A stretch of 23,758 nt of DNA, taken from a virus. This document shows positions 20,736 through 23,758 of the stretch, piece by piece (the first letter of the stretch is position 1; every line of letters starts with the position of its first letter). The position numbers and the translations under genes were made by a program. The stretch spans positions 1 through 23,758 of IMG/VR virus record IMGVR_UViG_3300045922_000360. One strand, written 5' to 3'. Below the pieces are notes generated by a model. It searched no databases. It had not been told where the DNA came from and was given only the letters and a program-made list of their open reading frames with translations.

Positions 20736-20854
20736 CAGACAAAAACAAAAAACCAAAACAAGAAGTGGAGCAGACAGAAGAGAAGGACGTTGGCGCCGGC
20801 GGTCGCTTGTGCGAGCCGGTTGTAGAGAGCGAGGAGGAATCGGACGGTGCTTAG
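20732..20854 (+). CDS. 40-residue charged protein
   Basis: A short ORF coupled by ATGA to the tail tube stop. It is Lys-rich at the start (MTDKNKKPKQEVEQTEEKD) and Glu-rich at the end (VVESEEESDGA), with a GAGG turn between. It carries a GAGGAGGAA (20831-20839) that serves as ribosome site for the following GTG start, so translation of this ORF and the next is linked. Disordered and highly charged; function unknown. It could be only a coupling leader. Confidence 0.5.
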   Translation: MTDKNKKPKQEVEQTEEKDVGAGGRLCEPVVESEEESDGA

Positions 20855-21143
20855 TTTGCCCGAATTGATGGCGATTCAGCCGAGCAGCAGGCGCGTCTAC
20901 ATCGGCGTTGTCGGGTTCGTTCACATCCTGTTTTTCAGGCTGGCGTTCCGATTGACGCCGGTTGACCTTAACGCTAATCAGACGGTTTCTCTTGCAGGCG
21001 TTGCGTCGGTTAGGCTGGGCGTTTTGTTCGACCAGCTAATCAGGGCGTTGGGCGGCAAAGATGGTCTTTGGGAATCAGACGAGCAACGGGCATCCGCTGG
21101 CGTCGGCTCTGTTACAGGTAGAGTATTTATCGAAATCAGATGA
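20847..21143 (+). CDS. Hypothetical tail-region protein
   Basis: 98 residues from a GTG at 20847 with a strong GAGGAGGAA about eight bases upstream; it overlaps the previous small ORF by eight bases. Contains a hydrophobic stretch (VYIGVVGFVHILFFRLAF) then LNANQTVSLAGVASVRLGVLF and a Gly-rich end. I recognise no family. The location between the tail tube and the assembly chaperone suggests a tail role. It overlaps the chaperone start by ATGA. Confidence 0.55.
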   Translation: MLSLPELMAIQPSSRRVYIGVVGFVHILFFRLAFRLTPVDLNANQTVSLAGVASVRLGVLFDQLIRALGGKDGLWESDEQRASAGVGSVTGRVFIEIR

Positions 21144-21619
21144 GTAGCTTAAATAATCTAATTGACCTCGCGCCAGAGCGCAAAACCGAGGTGGTGGTTC
21201 AGGCGGGCGGCGAGATCTTGCGGTTCATTCTGCCGACGACCTTCGACGACTTTATGACGATTCGGCGCCAGTCCAGCCAGTGGGCTTTAGACTATATAGA
21301 AGGGCGCGTTTTTCCGCCTGCAACATACGCCGGTCTTCCGCTGGCGACTTCGGAGGACGTTCTGGCGTCTTGCTGGATGCTTGCGGCGATGGATGCCGAC
21401 CCGCAAAACACATGTTGGCTGTACTCGCGTCTGGCTGCTGTCCATTGGGAGGTCTTTGGTCAGATTATGCAGGCGGTCACAGACGAGATAGGCGTTTCGA
21501 CGGTCGAGGTTGAAAAGGTCCGTATCGAGGACGCTAAAAAAAATTGCAATCCAACAGCATGTACCGATGGCGACTGCAACTCGCCCGAGACGTGTACGGA
21601 AGGCACTACAGCGAACTAA
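21140..21619 (+). CDS. Tail assembly chaperone, zero-frame product (gpG analogue)
   Basis: 159 residues in the position of the lambda G-type chaperone, between tail tube and tape measure. The body contains ILRFILPTTFDDFMTIRRQS and helical segments (VLASCWMLAAMD, WEVFGQIMQAVTDEI). The last ~25 residues, after the A8 run, form a Cys/Thr-rich tail with four Cys spaced C-x4-C-x4-C-x5-C, which is probably a by-product of dual coding with the -1 frame. It binds the tape measure during tail assembly by analogy with lambda. See the frameshift product entry. Confidence 0.7.
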   Translation: MSSLNNLIDLAPERKTEVVVQAGGEILRFILPTTFDDFMTIRRQSSQWALDYIEGRVFPPATYAGLPLATSEDVLASCWMLAAMDADPQNTCWLYSRLAAVHWEVFGQIMQAVTDEIGVSTVEVEKVRIEDAKKNCNPTACTDGDCNSPETCTEGTTAN

Positions 21620-21723
21620 CGCCGGAGCAAGCGAACAACCTAACCGAACTGCTCGCGCTGGCGATAATCGAGAGCGAAGAGCAAGACAAGGCGTTTAAGG
21701 ACATCAGGCAGAGGAAACAATGA
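21140..21723 (+). CDS. Tail assembly chaperone, -1 frameshift product (gpG-T analogue)
   Basis: A -1 shift on A AAA AAT (21538-21544) continues translation to the TGA at 21721-21723, giving a ~194-residue protein. The -1 extension adds about 60 residues: MYRWRLQLARDVYGRHYSEL, then an acidic/helical end with LALAIIESEEQDKAFKDIRQ and KQ. This is the expected T-like extension, and its stop overlaps the tape measure ATG as in many siphoviruses. In lambda, the ratio of G to G-T controls tail assembly around the tape measure. The extension has no good start of its own beyond an internal ATG, which supports the frameshift. Confidence 0.7.
21538..21544 (+). promoter_or_regulatory. Slippery heptamer A AAA AAT for -1 frameshift
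   Basis: An A8 run (21536-21543) in zero frame reads AAA AAA AAT; a -1 slip re-pairs both tRNAs on AAA. A small stem GGCGA/TCGCC (21569-21573 with 21581-21585) lies downstream, further away than the usual stimulatory hairpin, so its role is uncertain. Confidence 0.65.
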
Positions 21724-23525
21724 GCGTTGACAGGTTAGTAACTTCAGTTGAGCTTCGGGACGGTGTAAGCGGTCCTGCGCGTGGTGTTCGCCGGTCAACC
21801 GATGATGTCGCCAAGAGTATGGATAAGCTCTTAGGCAAACAGGGCGGCGATGCCTTCCGGAATCTGAATACCCTCTTCCCCTCCTTGACCAGCAATATTA
21901 CGAATTTCGCGAACGTAATACCCGCTGCGGGTGCGAAGTTTTCGGCGTTCGGCAAGTTGCTGGCTAACCCTGTTGGGCTAGGTGTTTTGGCTGTCGGTCT
22001 GACTGCGGCGGCGGCGGCGTTTGGTGCGTTTTCATCGCTCGCTACGGCGGCGACGGGCTATGTAACAGGATTCATGCAAGCGGTCGGCAGCTACGCGGGT
22101 TCCGGTCTACGTGCGTTCGGGCAGTCTATATTCTTCGGACTGAGTAAACCGTTCATTGAGGCAGCTAAATCTATGGATCAGTACGAGCGCAAGTTCATTG
22201 CCATTATGGGCAAAACACAGGCACGGCAGATGGTCAATTTTGTCGTTGGCTACGCAGAGAATTCTCGCCTGCTTTTGCCTGAGCTGATGGACATTGCGCG
22301 CATCCTCCCGCGTCTTGGGTTGGGCAATCAGATTGAGCGGATGATGCGGATGGTGGAGACGCTCGCGGTCTCTGGTCCGGGCGATGCAAACTCAAACGCG
22401 CAGGGCGTGCTAGCGGCGTTGCAGATGATAGCCGGCGGACGCGGTGAAATGGCGATGCGCCGCAGGTTGATGCAGTTTGGAGTCACGGAAGACCGTTTGC
22501 GTGAATTCGGCGGCATCGACGACCTCAAGAGCGCGACGCCTGCTCAGATGTTCGAGGCGTTGGCGCGTCTGACTGAAAATTTCAGCTACTTCAAAGACGT
22601 TCTCGCCAGCAACGCGAATAGTATCGACAACGTCTTGGGCAGCTTTGAGCAAACTATCATGATGGCAAAAGCTGCCATCGGTAAAGCGGTTGCCGAGTTC
22701 ATGTTGCCCGCTCTTACAGGTGCCCAGCAGGTCATTAAATACGTTTCAGAATCGGGACTTCTGGAAAAGGTCACTAAACAGATTGGCACCCTATTTGGTG
22801 CGGATGACGAGAACGCTATGGGTCGCTCGATTGCGTTTATGGCGGCGGCGGTGGAGCGGCTATCTGAAATTTGGGATATCGTGGTCCAGTACTTCAAAGA
22901 CCTCTGGGGCGCGCTCTCGGGGATTCTGTCCGCGTCTTGGGCGACTTTGGCGGACATCCTCACCCAATTTCTGACAGCGTTCAGGCAGCCAATGATCCTG
23001 TTGGTTCAGGCTCTAGGCTCGTTCGTCCCAGCCGCCGCAATCGTAGCCCAACAGTTAAAGGCGTTGTCTGGCGACATCAAGGCGGGCAACCAGACTAAGG
23101 ACGCGTTTGACATGTTCGGTCAGATTTTTGAGGCATTTCGACAGCGTGGTTTTGAGTTTGGCAAATCGATTGCCGACAGAGCCAAAGAAATAGAGGAGGG
23201 CGCGAGAGCGAGGGCTGACCAGCCCGCGACCGCCCCGAGCTTGCAGAACGTTACGAGACTTGAGGATGAGGACGACCTCGGACTTGACGCGGTGCTTGGG
23301 AAAACGTCCCCTCTGGTTGCTGCTGTCACTGAAAACACGAAAGCCCTTCGCGACATGGCGGCGGTCGTCATGGGTGGCGGCGAGTTAGCGCGAACCGGTG
23401 TAACGGCGTCGGATTTGTCAGGTGTTCAGAGCGCGTCGGCGTTTGCGCGTGCGTTGGAGCAGGCGTTGGAGTCGTTGGCGGTTCGGGGTCATCGCTCCAT
23501 TGCGATTTCCCGCCCGATGCCCTAA
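21720..23525 (+). CDS. Tape measure protein
   Basis: 601 residues, the longest gene of the tail block. It opens with MSVDRLVTSVELRDGVSGPA, typical of tape measures, then has a hydrophobic segment (about 82-115, LGVLAVGLTAAAAAFGAFSS) and a long helical body with regular amphipathic helices and another hydrophobic region around 400-445. At roughly 1.5 angstroms per residue the tail would be about 90 nm, which is modest. It starts at ATG 21720, overlapping the chaperone -1 stop, with AGAGGAAA upstream. No peptidoglycan-degrading motif was seen. It overlaps a convergent gene by a few bases at its 3' end. Confidence 0.88.
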   Translation: MSVDRLVTSVELRDGVSGPARGVRRSTDDVAKSMDKLLGKQGGDAFRNLNTLFPSLTSNITNFANVIPAAGAKFSAFGKLLANPVGLGVLAVGLTAAAAAFGAFSSLATAATGYVTGFMQAVGSYAGSGLRAFGQSIFFGLSKPFIEAAKSMDQYERKFIAIMGKTQARQMVNFVVGYAENSRLLLPELMDIARILPRLGLGNQIERMMRMVETLAVSGPGDANSNAQGVLAALQMIAGGRGEMAMRRRLMQFGVTEDRLREFGGIDDLKSATPAQMFEALARLTENFSYFKDVLASNANSIDNVLGSFEQTIMMAKAAIGKAVAEFMLPALTGAQQVIKYVSESGLLEKVTKQIGTLFGADDENAMGRSIAFMAAAVERLSEIWDIVVQYFKDLWGALSGILSASWATLADILTQFLTAFRQPMILLVQALGSFVPAAAIVAQQLKALSGDIKAGNQTKDAFDMFGQIFEAFRQRGFEFGKSIADRAKEIEEGARARADQPATAPSLQNVTRLEDEDDLGLDAVLGKTSPLVAAVTENTKALRDMAAVVMGGGELARTGVTASDLSGVQSASAFARALEQALESLAVRGHRSIAISRPMP

Positions 23526-23659
23526 AGTTCTGACAGTTCGCGCTCCGCTTCGTTAGCAAGTGCCAGTTCGGCGAGCTTCTCCATCCGCCACATTTCAGCG
23601 AGCAGTTCGAGTTCTACGAAGTCTTCCTCGGTTAGGTTCTGCGGGTCGATGGTGTTCAT
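23522..23659 (-). CDS. 45-residue acidic helical protein (minus strand)
   Basis: From an ATG at 23659 with AGGAGG six bases upstream, ending in TAG at 23522-23524, which overlaps the tape measure stop convergently. The product is acidic and helical (MNTIDPQNLTEEDFVELELL, then MEKLAELALANEAERELSEL). Excellent ribosome site and coupling with the upstream gene by ATGA argue it is real despite its size. No family recognised. It lies on the opposite strand to the tail operon. Confidence 0.6.
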   Translation of the reverse strand: MNTIDPQNLTEEDFVELELLAEMWRMEKLAELALANEAERELSEL

Positions 23660-23758
23660 TTTGTTCCTCCTGATTGTACCCCGCCGAACTCAGCGACAAG
23701 GGCGCGCACACTCATCATCTCGTCGAGAAATGCTTCAGATGGTTCGGTTCCAGCGGTG
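23656..23758 (-). CDS. 3' end of an unidentified minus-strand gene
   Basis: Only the last ~33 codons are in the window, ending in a TGA at 23656-23658 that overlaps the next start as ATGA. The visible part (SEAFLDEMMSVRALVAEFGG) is helical. It carries the AGGAGG used by the downstream gene. The beginning lies beyond the window edge and no function can be proposed. Confidence 0.5.
   Translation of the reverse strand, partial: TAGTEPSEAFLDEMMSVRALVAEFGGVQSGGTK

Noticed and set aside
1-23758. tRNA genes, integrase/attachment sites, insertion sequences
   Set aside because: None found on reading both strands; no cloverleaf-like arms with TTCRA loops, no tyrosine or serine recombinase motifs, no terminal inverted repeats with a transposase.

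Overview
This window is most of the genome of a tailed double-stranded DNA phage with a siphovirus-like gene order. It holds small and large terminase, an HK97-type portal, prohead protease and capsid, head-tail connectors, tail tube genes, a tail assembly chaperone with a -1 frameshift site, and a tape measure. No integrase, CI-like repressor, tRNA, polymerase or helicase is visible, so lifestyle and host cannot be settled. The DNA is moderately GC-rich by eye and uses the standard code. Start-site usage is mixed: some genes have clear Shine-Dalgarno (SD) sites, while capsid, portal and both tail tube genes follow A-rich leaders without one.

Layout. (1) 1-3267, plus strand: the 3' end of a tail-region gene, then a ~1000-residue putative tail adhesin in the same frame, separated from it by a single amber codon. 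(2) 3260-6584, minus strand: an early recombination operon, tightly coupled by ATGA/GTGA overlaps. It encodes, in transcription order, a three-unit repeat protein, a double helix-turn-helix protein, a 22-residue SSB-like miniprotein, a Gam-like nuclease inhibitor, a Rad52-family annealing protein, an unknown, a paralogue of the repeat protein, and three small proteins, two of them membrane proteins. (3) 6585-6637: divergent control region with a dyad. (4) 6638-8527, plus strand: RuvC-like resolvase, an initiator-like protein whose gene carries a cluster of palindromic repeats and a G-free C-tract (candidate origin), and a putative helicase loader. This arrangement fits a phage that loads the host helicase and uses host polymerase. 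(5) 8539-9520: lysis cassette with a CHAP endolysin and two small membrane proteins. (6) 9585-11739: packaging, with a frame-disrupted ParB-like fragment and a strong hairpin between the terminase subunits. (7) 11778-17217: jelly-roll-like protein, portal, minor head protein, protease, capsid, putative decoration protein and a small protein. (8) 17214-20735: connectors and two tandem tail-tube paralogues. (9) 20732-23525: small genes, frameshifted chaperone and tape measure. (10) 23522-23758: minus-strand small genes running off the end.

Most unusual points: the miniature SSB-like ORF between recombination genes, the origin-like repeat/C-tract architecture inside the initiator gene, the paired repeat proteins at either end of the recombination genes, the doubled tail tube gene, and the out-of-frame ParB-like segment between the terminase genes. 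All family assignments were made by reading motifs, with no database search.
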